Part shown: one piece after another, positions 1 to 10,438 of the stretch | How positions within the stretch are numbered: position 1 is the stretch's first letter | Layout: the number at the start of each line of letters is the position of its first letter | DNA from: Hylemonella gracilis ATCC 19624 | GTDB taxonomy: Bacteria > Pseudomonadota > Gammaproteobacteria > Burkholderiales > Burkholderiaceae_C | DNA length: 64,000 nucleotides | NCBI RefSeq assembly: GCF_000211835.1 | Contig: NZ_AEGR01000056.1 | Location: 1 to 64,000 of the forward strand | Reading direction: 5' to 3' | Program-made: the position numbers and the translations under genes | Notes under the pieces: model-generated | What the model was told of the DNA's origin: nothing | The model's database searches: none | The model's input: the letters and a program-made list of their open reading frames with translations, nothing else

Positions 1-280
1 CTGGGAAGCCGCGGGCGCCGCCGCATTGGCGGGCGTCGCGGGGCTGCCAGCGGCAGCCGGGGCATTCTGCGCGGACGAAGGTGAAGCAGCGGGGGTCGAA
101 GCCGGTGGCTGGGCCGGCGCATCGCGCCGCATCACATTGCCAGACTGCTTGCCAACGGAAGACCCGCCAGCCAGACGGCGCGCCTCGGCCTCGGTCGAAC
201 CCAGCACCAGCACCAGTCCCAATGCCGCAGAGAGGACAAGGGCCCCGCCTTGCTTCAGCCCATACAACCCGCGCTTCATG
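1..280 (-). CDS. Tim44-like domain protein, N-terminal part (cut by window edge)
   Basis: Only the first 93 codons lie in the window; the gene runs off the left edge. The start is the ATG at 280. The product begins with a positively charged stretch and a hydrophobic segment (residues about 12-27), so it looks exported or membrane-anchored. This is followed by a motif reading RRLAGGSSVGKQSGNVMRR and then a low-complexity Ala/Pro/Ser linker. That motif and linker are typical of the Tim44/TIM-domain proteins that follow ubiE in Burkholderiales. The domain itself would lie outside the window, so the family call rests on the N-terminus and on position next to ubiE. Cellular role is not established. 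Confidence 0.7.
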
Positions 281-328
281 CACCCACCCCCAAACAAAAC
301 GAACGTGAACTACGAATGTCGAAACGTA

Positions 329-1060
329 TCAGGTCTTGATTCCAACATGCAAGGCGACCACACCACCCGTCAGGTTATGGAAGTCCACATGACCGAATCC
401 GGCTTTGTGCATCAAGGCCTTCAGTTCCTCCTGACCCGGGTGCATGCGGATGGACTCGGCCAGATACCGGTAGCTGTCCGCGTCGCCCGCGACGAACTTG
501 CCCAGCAGCGGCAGCACCTTGAACGAGTACCAGTCGTAGGCCCGCTCCAGGGGAGGCGCGACCTTGGAAAACTCCAGCACCAGCAAGCGGCCACCGGGCT
601 TGAGCACCCGGCGCATCTCGGCCAGGGCGATGTCCTTGTGGGTCATGTTGCGCAGACCGAAGGCCACGCTGACGAGGTCGAAATGCCCGTCGGGGAAAGG
701 CAACTTTTCCGCGTCACAGACCACCGTGGGCAATACCACGCCCGCGTCCAGCAGGCGGTCGCGACCCACGCGCAGCATGGCTTGGTTGATGTCGGTGTGC
801 ACCACTTGCCCGGTCTTACCCACCTCGCGCGCGAAGGCCAGCGCGAGGTCCCCGGTCCCCCCCGCGATGTCCAGCACCCGCTGGCCTTCCTTGAGGTTGG
901 CCACCATGACGGTGTAACGCTTCCAGAGCCGGTGCAAGCCACCGGACATCAGGTCGTTCATCACGTCGTACTTGGAAGCGACGGAGTCGAACACGCCACG
1001 CACGCGCCGTGCTTTTTCGGTCTCATCGACCGTTTCGAAACCAAAGTGGGTCTGACTCAT
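329..1060 (-). CDS. ubiE: Ubiquinone biosynthesis C-methyltransferase UbiE
   Basis: SAM-dependent methyltransferase of about 243 residues, the family's usual length. It C-methylates the demethoxy-quinol intermediate of ubiquinone synthesis, in the cytoplasm at the membrane face. SAM motif I reads [12 protein letters not shown] (residues 62-73). The two UbiE signatures are present: [16 protein letters not shown] (31-46) and [16 protein letters not shown] (151-166). The start at 1060 (MSQTHFGF) is chosen because conservation begins there; an in-frame extension to 1105 is unlikely. The gene sits just upstream, in transcription order, of the Tim44-like gene and 13 bp after the DUF971 gene, suggesting a common transcript. 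Confidence 0.96.
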   Translation of the reverse strand: MSQTHFGFETVDETEKARRVRGVFDSVASKYDVMNDLMSGGLHRLWKRYTVMVANLKEGQRVLDIAGGTGDLALAFAREVGKTGQVVHTDINQAMLRVGRDRLLDAGVVLPTVVCDAEKLPFPDGHFDLVSVAFGLRNMTHKDIALAEMRRVLKPGGRLLVLEFSKVAPPLERAYDWYSFKVLPLLGKFVAGDADSYRYLAESIRMHPGQEELKALMHKAGFGHVDFHNLTGGVVALHVGIKT

Positions 1061-1073
1061 GAATGGCCCTGTC

Positions 1074-1505
1074 TCAATGGTGATGGCCGCAGGCATGCCC
1101 GCCATGGCCGTGGCCCGCGCTGCTGGGCATCGGCGCGTCGCGGTTCAGGCCCGCGGCCTGCAACTTGGCCTCGTACTCGGCCCACAGACGCGCCTCTTGC
1201 GAGCCCAGCAAATACAGATAGTCCCAGGTGTAGAGGCCGCTGCTGTGGCCATCGCTGAAAGCCGGCTGCACGGCGTAGTTGCCCACCGGGTCCAGCCCCA
1301 CCAGTTCCACCTCGCGCTTGCCGGTCTGCAGGACTTCCTGGCCCGGACCATGCCCTTGCACCTCGGCCGAGGGGGAATAGACGCGCATCAGCTCGAAGGG
1401 GATGCGAAAAATCTTGCCGTCGGTGAATGCCACTTCGAGCACGCGCGATTTGCCGTGCACCGTCATGTTCAGCGGCTTGGGCGAGCCCGCTTTCAAACCA
1501 GCCAT
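1074..1505 (-). CDS. DUF971 (GBBH-like N-terminal) domain protein
   Basis: A 143-residue protein with the DUF971 fold, related to the N-terminal domain of gamma-butyrobetaine hydroxylase. Recognisable parts are the [16 protein letters not shown] strand near the N-terminus, [16 protein letters not shown], and the [16 protein letters not shown] motif. The C-terminus is rich in His and Gly ([13 protein letters not shown]) and could bind a metal ion. The start at 1505 is supported by a strong ribosome binding site (GGAGGAG) about 7 bases upstream. Such genes commonly precede ubiE in betaproteobacteria, and bacterial members have been linked to Fe-S protein maturation; the exact role here is inferred only from family and neighbourhood. 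Confidence 0.88.
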   Translation of the reverse strand: MAGLKAGSPKPLNMTVHGKSRVLEVAFTDGKIFRIPFELMRVYSPSAEVQGHGPGQEVLQTGKREVELVGLDPVGNYAVQPAFSDGHSSGLYTWDYLYLLGSQEARLWAEYEAKLQAAGLNRDAPMPSSAGHGHGGHACGHHH

Positions 1506-1533
1506 TTGTGGGTCTCCTCCAAATGTGCGCGCG

Positions 1534-4500
1534 TCAGACCAACACGCGCTCGATGCCGCCAGCATTGGCTGCGGCGACGTACTTCGGCATCCAATCCTCG
1601 CCCAGGATCTTGCGTGCCATCTCGACCACGATGTAGTCGGCTTCCAGCAGGCCGTTGTCCAGGTCGTTGCCGTAGCGGTTCAGGCCTTGCAGGCAGCTCG
1701 GGCAGCTGGTCAGAATCTTCAGGTCGTCCTTGCCGCCCACCAAGCCCGTCTCGCGCAGCGCGGCCTCGCCTTTCTTCAGCTCTTCTTCCTTGCGGAAGCG
1801 CACCTGGGTCGAAATGTCAGGCCGGGTCACGCCGAAGGTGCCGCTTTCGCCGCAGCAACGCTCGCTCTTGACCACGTTCGCGCCCACCAGCGCCTTCACG
1901 GTCTTCATGGGCTCCTGCAGCTTGAGCGGCGTGTGGCAGGGGTCGTGGTACAGATAGGCGCCATCGCCCTCGAGCTTCAGGCCTTTTTCGAGCAGGAACT
2001 CGTGGATGTCGATGATGCGGCAGCCGGGGAAGATGTCCTCGAACTTGTAGCCCTGAAGCTGGTCGTAGCAGGTGCCGCAGCTCACCACCACGGTCTTGAT
2101 GTCCAGGTAGTTCAGGGTGTTGGCCACGCGGTGGAAGAGCACCCGGTTGTCCGTGATCATCTTCTCCGCCTTGTCGAACTGCCCGCTGCCGCGTTGCGGG
2201 TAGCCGCAGCAGAGGTAGCCCGGCGGCAACACGGTCTGCACACCCGCGTGCCAGAGCATGGCCTGGGTGGCCAAGCCCACCTGACTGAACAAGCGTTCCG
2301 AGCCGCAGCCCGGGAAATAGAACACGGCCTCGGTCTCCGCCGTCGTGCGCGCCGCGTCGCGGATGATGGGCACGTAGTTCTTGTCTTCGATGTCCAGCAG
2401 CGCGCGCGCGGTCTTCTTGGGCAGGCCACCCGGCAACTTCTTGTTGATGAAGTGGATCACCTGTTCCTTGACTGGCGGCGCGCCCACCGTGGCGGCGGGC
2501 TTGGCGGTTTGGGCACGGGTCAGTCGGCGCAACAGGTCGTTGGCGAGGCGCTGGGCCTTGAATCCCACGCCGACCATGGCGCCGCGCATCAGCTTGATGG
2601 TGTCCGGATTGGTCGCGTTCAGGAAGAACATGGCCGCCGCGTTGCCGGGGCGGAAACTCTTCTTGCCCATCTTGCGCAACAGGTTGCGCATGTTCATGGT
2701 CACGTCGCCGAAGTCGATCTTGACCGGACAGGGCGACTCGCACTTGTGGCAGACCGTGCAGTGGTCGGCCACGTCCTCGAACTCCTGCCAGTGCTTGATG
2801 CTGACGCCGCGGCGGGTCTGCTCCTCGTAGAGGAAGGCCTCGACCAACAACGAGGTGGCGAGGATCTTGTTGCGCGGCGAATAGAGCAGGTTGGCGCGCG
2901 GCACATGGGTCGCGCAGACCGGCTTGCACTTGCCGCAGCGCAGGCAGTCCTTGATGCTGTCGCTGATGGCGCCGATGTCGCTCTGCTGCATGATCAGCGA
3001 TTCATGCCCCATCAGGCCAAAGCTGGGCGTGTAGGCCTGACTCAGATCGGCGGCGTGCATGTCCTCGTCGTCCTGCGCGACTGGCAGATGCCGCAGCAGC
3101 TTGCCTTTGTTGAAACGGCCCTGCGGATCGACCCGGGCCTTGTAGTCGGCAAAGGGCTGCAGTTCGTCGTCGGTTAGGAACTCGAGCTTGGTGATGCCGA
3201 TGCCGTGCTCACCCGAGATGACGCCGTCGAGCGAACGCGCCAGCTTCATGATGCGGGCCACCGCCTCGTGGGCGGTCTGCAGCATCTCGTAGTCGTCGCT
3301 GTTGACGGGAATGTTGGTGTGCACATTGCCGTCGCCGGCGTGCATGTGCAGCGCCACCCAGACCCGGCCTTTGAGCACGCGCTTGTGGATGGCATTGCAT
3401 TCATCCAGCAGGGGCTGGAAAGCCCCGCCGGTGAAGACAGCCTGCAGAGGCTGGCGGATCTGGGTCTTCCAGCTGGCGCGCAGCTCATGGTTCTGCAACT
3501 GGGGGAACAGCACGTCGACGCGCTGGAGCCAGTCCTGCCATTGCGCTCGCACCGCGCGCACCAAGGTCAAGGCCTGACTCGCGCGCTCGGGCAAGAGCTC
3601 CGCCGCCGACACCTCGCTGCCATCGTCCGCCGCCTGCTTGCCGGCCTTGAGCAAGGTCGCCAGGTCGGGGCGCTGAAAGAAGGCGTCCAACTCGTCAGCC
3701 AGCTTGAGCTTGTTGCGCAGGCTCAGCTCGATGTTGATGCGCTCGATGCCGTCGGTGTACTCGGCCATGCGCGGCAGCGGGATCACCACGTCTTCGTTGA
3801 TCTTGAAGGCGTTGGTGTGCTTGCTGATCGCCGCGGTGCGCTTGCGGTCGGCCCAGAACTTCTTGCGGGCCTCGGGGCTGATGGCGGTGAAGCCCTCGCC
3901 GCTGCGGGAGTTCGCCATGCGCACGACCTCGCTGGCGGCGCGCGCCACCTGGTCCGGGTCGTCGCCCACGATGTCGCCAATCAGCACCATCTTGGGCAGG
4001 CCGCCGCGCTTGCTCTTGGTGGCGTAGCCCACGGCCTTCAGGTAGCGGTCATCCAGATGCTCCAGACCGGCGAGCAAGGTGCCGCTGCGCTTTTGCTCGG
4101 CGAACATGAAGTCCTTGATCTCCACGATGCTGGGCACCGCGTCCTTGGCGTGGCCGAAGAATTCCAGGCAGACCGTGCGGGTGTGCTCGGGCATGCGATG
4201 CACCACCCAGCGCGCGCTGGTGATCAGGCCGTCGCAGCCTTCCTTCTGCACGCCGGGCAGACCACTGAGGAACTTGTCCGTCACATCCTTGCCCAGGCCT
4301 TCCTTGCGGAAACGCGGGCCTGGGATGTCCAGCCGCTCGGTGCGGCGCAGCTTCTTGCCCGAGGCGTCGAAGTACTTCAGCTCGAAGCTGGCGACGTCGG
4401 CGTCATGGATCTTGCCAAGGTTGTGGCGGATGCGCGTCACCTCCAGCCACTCGGCGTCGGGCGTGACCATGCGCCAGCTCGCCAGGTTGTCGAGCGCCGT

Positions 4501-5472
4501 GCCCCAGAGCACGGCTTTCTTGCCACCCGCGTTCATGGCGATGTTGCCGCCCACGCACGAGGCCTCGGCACTGGTCGGGTCCACGGCAAAGACGAAGCCC
4601 GCGCGCTCGGCCGCGTCGGCCACGCGCTGGGTGACGACGCCGGCCTCGGTCCAGACCGTCGGGACCGGCTTGTCCAGCCCCGGCAGCAAGACCATTTCGA
4701 CCTCGGTCATGGCCTCCAGCTTCTCGGTATTGATGACCGCGCTTTTCCAGGTCAGCGGGATGGCGCCCCCGGTATACCCGGTGCCGCCGCCGCGCGGCAC
4801 GATGGTCAGGCCCAGCTCAATACAGCCGCGCACCAGGCCGGCCATCTCTTCCTCGCTGTCGGGGGTGAGCACAACAAAGGGATACTCCACGCGCCAGTCG
4901 GTGGCGTCGGTCACGTGCGAAACGCGCGACAGGCCGTCGAACTTGACGTTGTCGCGGGCCGTCAGGCGGCACAGCACGCGCTGGGCCTTGCGGCGCAGGC
5001 TCTCGACCTCGCGGAAATTCTGATCAAAGGCTTCCACCGCGGCGCGCGCGGCATTCAGCAGCTCGCCGACAAGAGCATCCCGTTTGGCGTCGAAGGCGGG
5101 CGCGGTTGCGTCTTGGGTGGCTGTGGCGGGCACGGGCCGGCGGCGCTTTTCCACCTCGCCCAGTCGATGGTGCAAGGCTTCGACCAACTGAGCACGCCGC
5201 TTGGCGTTGTCCAGCAAGTCATCCTGCAAATAAGGATTGCGCTGCACCACCCAGATGTCACCCAGCACCTCGTACAGCATGCGGGCGGAGCGGCCCGTGC
5301 GGCGTTCCTCACGCAACTGGTTCAACACCTCCCAGGCCCGCTCGCCGAGCAGTCGCTGGACGATCTCGCGGTCGGAGTAGGAGGTGTAGTTGTACGGAAT
5401 TTCGCGGATGCGCTCGTGATCGTGCGCGCGGACGGCGTCCGCTACGGCGTTTGGCAAGGTCGGTGCGTTCAT
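1534..5472 (-). CDS. Large FAD-linked / Fe-S oxidoreductase with DUF3683 N-terminus
   Basis: A 1312-residue multidomain protein related to D-lactate and glycolate dehydrogenases. Order: DUF3683 domain (about 1-190); FAD-binding type 4 domain with the loop [11 protein letters not shown] near residue 227; FAD oxidase C-terminal domain with [10 protein letters not shown] (about 714) and SGEHGIG (about 755); two 4Fe-4S clusters, [11 protein letters not shown] (about 841) and [11 protein letters not shown] (about 909); and two CCG domains, FPGCGSER (about 1052) with LCCGYP, and HDPCHTP (about 1176) with RCCGESG. It fuses in one chain what glcD and glcF do separately. The start at 5472 (MNAPTLPN) fits family N-termini. 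The substrate is not known; a 2-hydroxy acid is the likely electron donor. Burkholderiales carry full-length homologues, so the fusion is not an artefact. Confidence 0.9.
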   Translation of the reverse strand: MNAPTLPNAVADAVRAHDHERIREIPYNYTSYSDREIVQRLLGERAWEVLNQLREERRTGRSARMLYEVLGDIWVVQRNPYLQDDLLDNAKRRAQLVEALHHRLGEVEKRRRPVPATATQDATAPAFDAKRDALVGELLNAARAAVEAFDQNFREVESLRRKAQRVLCRLTARDNVKFDGLSRVSHVTDATDWRVEYPFVVLTPDSEEEMAGLVRGCIELGLTIVPRGGGTGYTGGAIPLTWKSAVINTEKLEAMTEVEMVLLPGLDKPVPTVWTEAGVVTQRVADAAERAGFVFAVDPTSAEASCVGGNIAMNAGGKKAVLWGTALDNLASWRMVTPDAEWLEVTRIRHNLGKIHDADVASFELKYFDASGKKLRRTERLDIPGPRFRKEGLGKDVTDKFLSGLPGVQKEGCDGLITSARWVVHRMPEHTRTVCLEFFGHAKDAVPSIVEIKDFMFAEQKRSGTLLAGLEHLDDRYLKAVGYATKSKRGGLPKMVLIGDIVGDDPDQVARAASEVVRMANSRSGEGFTAISPEARKKFWADRKRTAAISKHTNAFKINEDVVIPLPRMAEYTDGIERINIELSLRNKLKLADELDAFFQRPDLATLLKAGKQAADDGSEVSAAELLPERASQALTLVRAVRAQWQDWLQRVDVLFPQLQNHELRASWKTQIRQPLQAVFTGGAFQPLLDECNAIHKRVLKGRVWVALHMHAGDGNVHTNIPVNSDDYEMLQTAHEAVARIMKLARSLDGVISGEHGIGITKLEFLTDDELQPFADYKARVDPQGRFNKGKLLRHLPVAQDDEDMHAADLSQAYTPSFGLMGHESLIMQQSDIGAISDSIKDCLRCGKCKPVCATHVPRANLLYSPRNKILATSLLVEAFLYEEQTRRGVSIKHWQEFEDVADHCTVCHKCESPCPVKIDFGDVTMNMRNLLRKMGKKSFRPGNAAAMFFLNATNPDTIKLMRGAMVGVGFKAQRLANDLLRRLTRAQTAKPAATVGAPPVKEQVIHFINKKLPGGLPKKTARALLDIEDKNYVPIIRDAARTTAETEAVFYFPGCGSERLFSQVGLATQAMLWHAGVQTVLPPGYLCCGYPQRGSGQFDKAEKMITDNRVLFHRVANTLNYLDIKTVVVSCGTCYDQLQGYKFEDIFPGCRIIDIHEFLLEKGLKLEGDGAYLYHDPCHTPLKLQEPMKTVKALVGANVVKSERCCGESGTFGVTRPDISTQVRFRKEEELKKGEAALRETGLVGGKDDLKILTSCPSCLQGLNRYGNDLDNGLLEADYIVVEMARKILGEDWMPKYVAAANAGGIERVLV

Positions 5473-5660
5473 GGAAACCTGAAATTTCAGCCCGAAGTTT
5501 GCCTGGGAGCAGGTACCAACACGTAAGGCCAACACCGGCTGAAACTGGATGTTACCCCAGCGCCCCGCAGCGGGCCTGTGGCTGGGCCGAACGACCCTGG
5601 GCGCGTCCATCCTATGGAAATCCCGGAGCGCGAGGGTGCCGTCATCCGGGCTTAATCCGT

Positions 5661-5678
5661 TTGTCACAATTGCGTTCT
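5661..5678 (+). promoter_or_regulatory. Weak Pho-box-like sequence upstream of ugpB
   Basis: TTGTCACAATTGCGTTCT lies 42 bases before the ugpB start and matches about 11 of 18 positions of the E. coli PhoB box. In E. coli ugp is a PhoB target, so such a site is expected, but the match is poor in the second half. Treat as a candidate only. Confidence 0.25.
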
Positions 5679-5720
5679 ACGCTGCGCGACTTACGCAACC
5701 CTTCCTAGGATTGATCCCAC

Positions 5721-7073
5721 ATGAAAACAAACTCGTTTGCCCACACCTTGGCCCGCCGCCCGCTCAGCACGCTGGCGCTGACGGTCGTCTCCGCGCTCTC
5801 GGCCCTGAGCTTCGCTCCTGCGGCCAAGGCCCAGACCGAAATCCAGTGGTGGCACTCGATGACGGCCGTGAACAACGAATGGGTCAATGACCTGGCCAAG
5901 CAGTTCAACGAAAGCCAGAAAGAGTACAAGATCACGCCGGTCTTCAAGGGCACGTATGACGAATCCATGACCGCCGCCATCGCCGCCTTCCGCGCTGGCA
6001 ACGCCCCGCACATCCTGCAGGTGTTCGAAGTGGGCACCGCGACCATGATGGCCAGCAAGGGCGCCGTGGTGCCCGTGGGCAAGGTGATGGCCGACGCGGG
6101 CTTCAAGTTCGACCCCAGCGCCTACGTGCCCGCCGTCGCCGGGTACTACACGGCCCCCAATGGCCAGATGCTGAGCTTCCCCTTCAACAGCTCGACGACC
6201 ATCTTTTATTACAACAAGGACGCCTTCAAGGCCGCCGGCCTGAACCCGGACAAGGCCCCGACCACCTGGCCCGAAGTCGTGGCCGCGGCCACCAAGCTCA
6301 AGGACAGCGGCCACAAGTGCGCGTTCACGCCCGCATGGCAGGGCTGGACCCAGCTCGAGAGCTTCTCGGCTTGGCACAACGTGGAATTCGCGACCGAGCA
6401 GAACGGCCTTGGCGGCCTGGACGCGCGCATGAAGATCAACTCGCCGCTGCACGTGCGGCACATCGAAACCCTGGCCAAGATGGCCAAGGACGGCAGCATG
6501 GCCTACAAGGGCCGCGGCAACAAGGCCGAAGCCAGCTTCGTGTCGGGTGAGTGCGCGATGATCACCACGTCCTCGGGCTTCTACGGCAATGTCTCCAAGA
6601 ATGCCAAGTTCGCCTACGGCCTAAGCACCCTGCCCTACTACCCGGATGTCCAGGGCGCACCGCAAAACACCGTGATTGGCGGCGCCAGCCTGTGGGTGAT
6701 GAGCGGCAAGAAGGCCGAGGAATACAAGGGTGTGGCCACCTTCTTCAACTTCATCTCCACGCCTGAAGTGCAGTCCGCAAGCCACAAGCGCACCGGCTAC
6801 CTGCCCGTCACCACCGCCGCCTACAAGCTGACCGAGGCCTCGGGCTTCTACAAGCAAAACCCGGGCACCGACGTGGCCGTGACGCAGATGATCCGCAAGG
6901 TGACCGACAAGAGCCGTGGCATCCGTCTGGGCAACTATGTGCAAATCCGCACCATCGAGGACGAAGAACTCGAGCAGGTCTGGGCTGGCACGAAGTCCGC
7001 CAAGGATGCGCTGGACAGCATCGTGAGCCGCGGCAACGAACTGCTGGAGCGCTTCGAGAAGGCGAACAAGTAA
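5721..7073 (+). CDS. ugpB: sn-Glycerol-3-phosphate ABC transporter substrate-binding protein UgpB
   Basis: Periplasmic solute-binding protein of 450 residues. It has a long Sec signal peptide (about residues 1-37, ending AAKA before QTEIQWWHSM). The mature protein matches the UgpB subgroup of family 1 binding proteins: WWHSMTAVNNEWVNDLAKQF near its N-terminus, YYNKDAFKAAGL in the middle, and ECAMITTSSGFYGN later. It delivers glycerol-3-phosphate or glycerophosphodiesters to UgpAEC. It is the first gene of the ugp cluster, but a strong terminator and a photolyase gene separate it from ugpA. That arrangement would let the binding protein be made in excess over the membrane components. Confidence 0.95.
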   Translation: MKTNSFAHTLARRPLSTLALTVVSALSALSFAPAAKAQTEIQWWHSMTAVNNEWVNDLAKQFNESQKEYKITPVFKGTYDESMTAAIAAFRAGNAPHILQVFEVGTATMMASKGAVVPVGKVMADAGFKFDPSAYVPAVAGYYTAPNGQMLSFPFNSSTTIFYYNKDAFKAAGLNPDKAPTTWPEVVAAATKLKDSGHKCAFTPAWQGWTQLESFSAWHNVEFATEQNGLGGLDARMKINSPLHVRHIETLAKMAKDGSMAYKGRGNKAEASFVSGECAMITTSSGFYGNVSKNAKFAYGLSTLPYYPDVQGAPQNTVIGGASLWVMSGKKAEEYKGVATFFNFISTPEVQSASHKRTGYLPVTTAAYKLTEASGFYKQNPGTDVAVTQMIRKVTDKSRGIRLGNYVQIRTIEDEELEQVWAGTKSAKDALDSIVSRGNELLERFEKANK

Positions 7074-7095
7074 ACCTCGCCCTCCATCCACGATC

Positions 7096-7130
7096 ACCGC
7101 CATCCCGCCTTGGGATGGCGGTTTTTCTTT
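7096..7130 (+). terminator. Rho-independent terminator after ugpB
   Basis: An 11-bp perfect stem (ACCGCCATCCC paired with GGGATGGCGGT) with a 4-base loop, followed directly by TTTTCTTT. It lies 22 bases after the ugpB stop and ends 16 bases before the photolyase start. It should attenuate readthrough into phrB and ugpAEC. Confidence 0.85.
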
Positions 7131-7146
7131 ACAGGTCCTCCCCACC

Positions 7147-8652
7147 ATGACGGCTCTGGTCTGGCTGCGCAACGATCTGCGCCTGCACGACAACCCGGCC
7201 CTGCACGCCGCCGCCGAGTTGCGGCAAGGTGTGATCGCGGTCTATGTGCATTGCGACGCCTATGTCACGCGCTTCCCCATCGCGCCGTCGCGGCTGGATT
7301 TCGCGCGCCGCCACCTGCACCTGCTGACGACGGAACTGGCACGCCATCACATTGCACTGCAGGTGTTGCGCGTGGCGCAGGTGAGCGAGATCGCGCCGGC
7401 CCTGGCCCGTCTGGCGCGGGACCACGGCATCAGCCATTGCTTCTTCAACGCCGAGTACCCGCTCGATGAGCTGAACCGCGACCAGCAGGTCAACCAGTTG
7501 CTGCGCGCGCAAGGCGTGACGGTGAAGCGCTGCCACGACCGGGTGGTCATCCCCCCGGGCAAGGTGCGCAACGAGGCGGGCACCCCCTACAAGGTCTTCA
7601 CGCCCTACAAACGCAAATGGCTGCAGTTGGCCAGCCTGCTGCCCCTGCGCCCCGTGGAGGCCCCCGCGCACCAGGCGGCACTACCCTGTCCATCCGCCAG
7701 CGCGCAGGACATTGACCACTTGTTCGAGGGCCAGGAACTGCGCGACCTGAGCACGCCCTGGCCGGCCGGCGAAGCCGTGGCGCGGGCACGGCTACAACGC
7801 TTCGTGGCGCAAGACCTCGACCACTACCAGACCCAACGCGACCTGCCGGCCGTGGCCGGAACCTCCGGCTTGTCGCCCTACCTGGCCATCGGCGCGCTGT
7901 CGCCACGGCAAGCCCTCGCGGCGGTGCTGTCTCGCACCGGCGGAGATTGGAACGCCAACGCGGGCGTGAGCACATGGATCAGCGAACTGATCTGGCGTGA
8001 GTTCTACCAGCACCTGGTGGTGGACTATCCCCAGGTCTGCATGCACCGCGCCATGCAGGTCCACACCGAGGCTTTCCCCTGGCGCCAGGCTCCCGAGGAT
8101 TTCGCGCTCTGGCGCCAGGGCCGCACCGGCATCCCCATCATCGATGCCGCCATGCGCCAGTTGAACGCCACCGGCTGGATGCACAACCGCCTGCGCATGC
8201 TGGTGGCCATGTTCCTCACCAAAAACCTGCAGATCGACTGGCGCTGGGGCGAGCGTTATTTCATGGAGCAACTGATCGACGGGGACTTCGCGGCCAACAA
8301 CGGCGGCTGGCAATGGAGCGCGTCCACGGGCACCGATGCCGCACCTTATTTCCGTATCTTCAACCCCATCACCCAGTCGCAGCGCTTTGACCCGCGCGGC
8401 CAGTTCATCCGCCTGTGGGTTCCTGAGCTGGCGGGCTTGAGCGACAAGGCGATCCATGCGCCCCACCTCGCGCCCTCCGGGCCGCCCCCCGGCTACCCGG
8501 CGCCCATGGTGGACCTGGGCGCCAGCCGCAAGGCCACCATCGCCCTGTTCGCCAGCCTGGGGCAGGCCCCGGCAGGCGGGTCGGACGCCGCGGACGACAT
8601 CCCAGCGGCCCCCGGGACAGGCGCAGGGCCTGGCCCTCACCATCCCGGTTAG
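7147..8652 (+). CDS. phrB: Deoxyribodipyrimidine photolyase (class I CPD photolyase)
   Basis: A 501-residue photolyase/cryptochrome family protein that repairs cyclobutane pyrimidine dimers using light and reduced FAD. The N-terminal antenna-binding Rossmann domain begins TALVWLRNDLRLHDNPAL. The C-terminal FAD domain carries GTSGLSPYLAIGALSPRQAL, SELIWREFYQHL, and the FAD/DNA-contact region DGDFAANNGGWQWSASTGTD followed by PYFRIFNP. Those residues are as in active bacterial CPD photolyases. The last 40 or so residues form a Pro/Gly/Ala-rich tail not needed by the family. The gene lies between ugpB and ugpA on the same strand, an unusual place (see findings). Confidence 0.95.
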   Translation: MTALVWLRNDLRLHDNPALHAAAELRQGVIAVYVHCDAYVTRFPIAPSRLDFARRHLHLLTTELARHHIALQVLRVAQVSEIAPALARLARDHGISHCFFNAEYPLDELNRDQQVNQLLRAQGVTVKRCHDRVVIPPGKVRNEAGTPYKVFTPYKRKWLQLASLLPLRPVEAPAHQAALPCPSASAQDIDHLFEGQELRDLSTPWPAGEAVARARLQRFVAQDLDHYQTQRDLPAVAGTSGLSPYLAIGALSPRQALAAVLSRTGGDWNANAGVSTWISELIWREFYQHLVVDYPQVCMHRAMQVHTEAFPWRQAPEDFALWRQGRTGIPIIDAAMRQLNATGWMHNRLRMLVAMFLTKNLQIDWRWGERYFMEQLIDGDFAANNGGWQWSASTGTDAAPYFRIFNPITQSQRFDPRGQFIRLWVPELAGLSDKAIHAPHLAPSGPPPGYPAPMVDLGASRKATIALFASLGQAPAGGSDAADDIPAAPGTGAGPGPHHPG

Positions 8653-8703
8653 ACTCCTGCCCCTATTCCCGCCGCCCACCGCGGCGGCTACACAGATCCA
8701 CGC

Positions 8704-9585
8704 ATGGAAAAACGCGTCCTCTTCCGCTCCCGCTGGTTGCCCTGGGCCCTGCTGCTGCCGCAGTTGCTCATCATCAGCGTGTTCTTCTTCTGGCCCGCGG
8801 CCCAGGCCTTGTTGCAATCCTTCCAGCAACAGGACACCTTCGGCATCTCCACCGAATGGGTCGGACTCGAAAACTTCGAACGCCTGTTCGGCGACCCAGG
8901 CTACCTGGCCTCGTTCAAGACCACGGCCTACTTCTCGGTGCTGGTGGCGGTGATTGGCTTGTCCCTGGCGCTGCTGATGGCCGTCTTCGCCGACCGGATC
9001 ACGCGCGGCGTGATGGTCTACCGCACCTTGCTCATCATGCCTTACGCGGTCGCGCCAGCGGTGGCGGCGGTGATGTGGGTCTTCATGTTCTCGCCCTCGA
9101 TCGGGCCCGTGGCCTGGGCGCTGGAGCGGATGGGCATCCCCTGGAACCACCTGCTCAAGGGCGAGCATGCCATGGCGCTGATCGTGGCCGCGGCGATCTG
9201 GAAGCAGTTTTCCTACAACTTCCTCTTCTTCGTGGCCGGGCTGCAAAGCATTCCGAAATCGCTGATCGAAGCCGCCGCCATCGACGGCGCCGGCCCCTGG
9301 CGGCGTTTCTGGACCATCCAGTTCCCGCTGCTGTCGCCGACCACCTTCTTCCTGCTGGTGATGAACGTGGTCTACGCCTTCTTCGACACCTTCGCCATCG
9401 TCGACGCCGCCACCAGCGGCGGCCCGGGCAAGGAAACCTCCATCCTGGTCTACAAGGTCTACTACGACGGCTTCAAGGCCATGGACCTGGGCAGCTCCGC
9501 CGCGCAGTCGGTGGTGCTCATGGGCATCGTGATCGCGCTCACGGTGATCCAGTTCCGTTATGTCGAGCGCAAGGTGAACTATTGA
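8704..9585 (+). CDS. ugpA: sn-Glycerol-3-phosphate ABC transporter permease UgpA
   Basis: Inner-membrane permease of 293 residues with about six transmembrane helices. The first follows the charged N-terminus ([13 protein letters not shown]). The cytoplasmic EAA loop that contacts the ATPase reads [20 protein letters not shown]. The region [20 protein letters not shown] is typical of UgpA. It pairs with UgpE to form the channel. Its stop is followed one base later by the ugpE start, so the two are translationally coupled. Fifty-one bases separate it from phrB, with a short GC hairpin (CCGCCG/CGGCGG) but no T-run, so co-transcription with phrB is possible. Confidence 0.95.
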   Translation: MEKRVLFRSRWLPWALLLPQLLIISVFFFWPAAQALLQSFQQQDTFGISTEWVGLENFERLFGDPGYLASFKTTAYFSVLVAVIGLSLALLMAVFADRITRGVMVYRTLLIMPYAVAPAVAAVMWVFMFSPSIGPVAWALERMGIPWNHLLKGEHAMALIVAAAIWKQFSYNFLFFVAGLQSIPKSLIEAAAIDGAGPWRRFWTIQFPLLSPTTFFLLVMNVVYAFFDTFAIVDAATSGGPGKETSILVYKVYYDGFKAMDLGSSAAQSVVLMGIVIALTVIQFRYVERKVNY

Positions 9586-9586
9586 T

Positions 9587-10438
9587 ATGGTTGAACGCCG
9601 TCTCACCCTGGGCATCCTGGCGCACGTGGTGCTGTGCCTGGGCGTCATCCTGATCGTCTTCCCGGTCTACCTGGCCTTCGTGGCCTCGACTCACACCTCG
9701 CAAGAGATCGTGCAGGCGCCCATGCCCATCCTGCCCGGCGACAACATCTGGGCCAGCTACAAGGGCGCCCTGCTGGGCGAAGGCGCCGGCGGCGGCTCGC
9801 AGGCGGCGGTCGGCCGCATGATGTGGGTCAGCTTGGTCAGCGCCCTGATCATCACCATCGGCAAGATCGCGATCTCGCTGCTGTCGGCCTTCGCCATCGT
9901 GTACTTCCGCTTCCCGTTCAAGATGGCCTGCTTCTGGGCCATCTTCATCACGCTGATGTTGCCGGTGGAAGTGCGCATCGGTCCGACCTACCAGGTGGTG
10001 GCCGACCTGAACATGCTCAACGGTTACGCGGGGCTCACGGTGCCGCTCATCGCCTCGGCCACCGCCACCTTCCTGTTCCGGCAGTTTTTCCTGACCGTGC
10101 CCGATGAACTGGTGGAAGCCGCGCGCATGGACGGCGCGGGGCCCATGCGATTCTTCAAAGACGTGCTGGTGCCGCTGTCGGCCACCAGCATCGCGGCCCT
10201 GTTCGTGATCCAGTTCATCTACGGCTGGAACCAGTACCTCTGGCCGCTGCTGGTCACAACCAAGGAAGACATGTACCCAGTGGTCATCGGCATCAAGCGC
10301 ATGCTCGCGGGCGGCGACGCGGCCAATGACTGGAATGTGGTCATGGCCACGGCCATCCTGGCCATGCTGCCGCCGGTGCTGGTGGTCATATTGATGCAGA
10401 AATGGTTCGTCAAGGGCCTTGTGGATACGGAGAAATGA
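9587..10438 (+). CDS. ugpE: sn-Glycerol-3-phosphate ABC transporter permease UgpE
   Basis: Second inner-membrane permease, 283 residues with about six transmembrane helices. The EAA loop is [20 protein letters not shown]. The C-terminal half contains [19 protein letters not shown], characteristic of UgpE and maltose-type MalG permeases. It partners UgpA and UgpC. The stop codon overlaps the ugpC start in an ATGA tetranucleotide (10435-10438), indicating tight translational coupling. Confidence 0.95.
   Translation: MVERRLTLGILAHVVLCLGVILIVFPVYLAFVASTHTSQEIVQAPMPILPGDNIWASYKGALLGEGAGGGSQAAVGRMMWVSLVSALIITIGKIAISLLSAFAIVYFRFPFKMACFWAIFITLMLPVEVRIGPTYQVVADLNMLNGYAGLTVPLIASATATFLFRQFFLTVPDELVEAARMDGAGPMRFFKDVLVPLSATSIAALFVIQFIYGWNQYLWPLLVTTKEDMYPVVIGIKRMLAGGDAANDWNVVMATAILAMLPPVLVVILMQKWFVKGLVDTEK

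Noticed and set aside
1402-5526. Long open frames on the plus strand opposite the FAD/Fe-S oxidoreductase
   Set aside because: They mirror the codons of the well-supported minus-strand gene, are rich in Ala, Arg, His and Val as GC-rich antisense frames are, and match no family.
7792-9648. A 618-codon open frame antisense to phrB and ugpA
   Set aside because: The plus-strand genes are unmistakable and the antisense product has no domain and a His/Gly/Arg-rich low-complexity composition.
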